This document shows positions 63,187-64,000 of a stretch of DNA of 64,000 nt, piece after piece. The notes under the pieces were generated by a model. The model worked only from the letters and a program-made list of their open reading frames with translations. It was not told where the DNA came from and searched no databases. The first letter of the stretch is position 1. Every line of letters starts with the position of its first letter. This DNA is from Laspinema palackyanum D2a (lineage in GTDB: Bacteria > Cyanobacteriota > Cyanobacteriia > Cyanobacteriales > Laspinemataceae). A program made the translations under genes and the position numbers. The stretch lies in contig JAMXFF010000002.1 of assembly GCA_025370845.1 (NCBI GenBank), positions 298,542-362,541 on the forward strand, written 5' to 3'.

Positions 63187-63936
63187 TTACTCCACTACCT
63201 CAAATTTCTTAGAAAATACCAGGGCATTCCACTGCCGTCCCACCTCCTGAAATATCTCCCTCAATCGTTCATCCGTGAGGAGCATATAGCTCGGGTCAGA
63301 ATCCGGATTTACCCAGGATAACTTCACCGGATTCTCAGTCAGGATTGCTAGAAAATACTCGTTTCCCGTGGTGTTATATTCCAGACAAGGCGCTAGAGCC
63401 TTGATACTGGGGATATACAGTTTTTTATCCGGCATAACCTGTGTTTCTGGAGAAAATCCCAGAGACGGACAAAGGCAATACAGATTACCGGACACCCCTT
63501 GATTAATTAAGAGCAAATGACCCTCATGCAGAAAATTCACCTCTAAGGCATATTTTTCACCTTTGTGAATCGTCGGATTCGGCACATTAAACACCAAATC
63601 CCGATCCACCTTGTTTGAATCAATCATCTGCAATTCTTCCTTCGCATAAGTGGCCGTTTCCTTTGCCAACTCCCACCCCCGCCGAGGAAATTCTATTTCC
63701 CACAACCACTGATAAATGATTTCCCAAGGCGCTTGGTAATCGGGATTCTGCCGTTCCCGACCTTTTTTTCTTTGCAACAAGTCAATCGCTATCCCATCCG
63801 CCTCCATCTTGTCGCCCAATCGGTCTTTTATCTTGGCAATCACTTCCCCTAACGTTCCTGGCATATTCGTACTGGGAAACGTAATATTCAGTTGCGTATG
63901 AATCGTTTCAGCGAGTTGGGAACGGGAGCATCCCAA
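63187..63936 (-). CDS. DUF4384-domain protein beside CHAT gene
   Basis: The 249-residue product has a helical N-terminal region (LGEVIAKIKDRLGDKMEADG) and a C-terminal DUF4384-like domain, VFNVPNPTIHKGEKYALEVN near 113, HEGHLLLINQGVSGNLYCLC, and YFLAILTENPVKLSW near 195. DUF4384 domains occur with caspase-like and effector proteins in cyanobacteria, so a link with the neighbouring CHAT gene is plausible. The start is unclear: 63936 is TTG, the first in-frame ATG is 63864, and the frame is open further upstream without a start. The 5' end overlaps a copy of the GGAGCATCCCGATTT repeat arm, so the original start may have been altered. Confidence 0.72.
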   Translation of the reverse strand: MGCSRSQLAETIHTQLNITFPSTNMPGTLGEVIAKIKDRLGDKMEADGIAIDLLQRKKGRERQNPDYQAPWEIIYQWLWEIEFPRRGWELAKETATYAKEELQMIDSNKVDRDLVFNVPNPTIHKGEKYALEVNFLHEGHLLLINQGVSGNLYCLCPSLGFSPETQVMPDKKLYIPSIKALAPCLEYNTTGNEYFLAILTENPVKLSWVNPDSDPSYMLLTDERLREIFQEVGRQWNALVFSKKFEVVE

Positions 63937-63946
63937 TTTTGTAAAA
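63922..63946. repeat. GGGAGCATCCC repeat arm at DUF4384 5' end
   Basis: GGGAGCATCCCAATTTTGTA (with one C>A difference) matches the left half of the hairpin at 28745-28777, but the right arm is missing or strongly changed. Confidence 0.65.
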
Positions 63947-64000
63947 GGGGAAAAGTATGCTAAAATTTCCCTTTTATTTTAGCTGATCCCTATATTATAG

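Overview
The window is cyanobacterial chromosome. The HIP1 octamer GCGATCGC is scattered densely through genes and spacers, and many products belong to families found mainly in cyanobacteria (DUF1830, DUF3134, DUF3370, DUF928, PAP/fibrillin, Tab2/DUF1092, a CIA30-SDR fusion, TPR-CHAT). Heptamer tandem repeats and many palindromic repeats suggest a large-genome filamentous form, probably of the Oscillatoriales; the genus is an inference. No rRNA, tRNA, CRISPR array or prophage was seen.

Layout. 0-8 kb: a truncated ClC chloride transporter, a PmbA/TldD protein, a Tab2-like protein divergent from rtcA, two exported SH3-like proteins and a polytopic membrane protein. 8-18 kb: a cyclase-family hydrolase, an MscS channel, an SLH-M23 peptidase, a UbiH-type monooxygenase, an outer-membrane barrel protein and a TPR membrane protein, separated by repeat-rich spacers. 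18-29 kb: a CIA30-SDR fusion (HCF173-like), a 1045-residue membrane protein built from about eight helical modules, the GTPase RsgA, a MORN protein, DUF3370 and recA. 30-38 kb: a TnpB-only insertion sequence just upstream of recA, xseA, a CHASE2 adenylate cyclase beside a DUF928 protein, a second MscS and a third SH3-like protein. 38-48 kb: a HipA-like kinase paired with a HIRAN-domain protein, an SprT-like metalloprotease, DUF1830, a CbbY-type phosphatase, a GT2 glycosyltransferase, mraY, DUF3134, fibrillin and a Cas4-like PD-(D/E)XK nuclease. 48-64 kb: a filamentous-haemagglutinin-type exoprotein, a methyltransferase, a six-PAS hybrid histidine kinase, a second adenylate cyclase, a giant TPR-CHAT protein and a DUF4384 protein.

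How the genes work together. Most genes stand alone, often in convergent pairs separated by strong hairpins (about 7.4, 28.8, 38.4, 43.5 and 57.2 kb). The clear or probable couplings are fibrillin with the nuclease (4-nt overlap), the HipA-like kinase with HIRAN, CHASE2-cyclase with DUF928, and TPR-CHAT with DUF4384. Two class III cyclases and a large hybrid kinase suggest rich cAMP and phosphorelay signalling. Envelope functions recur: two MscS channels of the same design, three paralogous SH3-like exported proteins, SLH-M23, MORN, an outer-membrane barrel, a haemagglutinin-type exoprotein and mraY.

The most unusual features are (i) the palindromic repeat families, whose copies keep symmetry while changing sequence, show hybrid half-sites and in one place lie in frame inside the CHAT gene; (ii) the modular helical membrane protein at 20.9-24.1 kb; (iii) the kinase-HIRAN pair; (iv) transmembrane helices inserted ahead of a CHAT protease core; and (v) an intact TnpB immediately upstream of recA.
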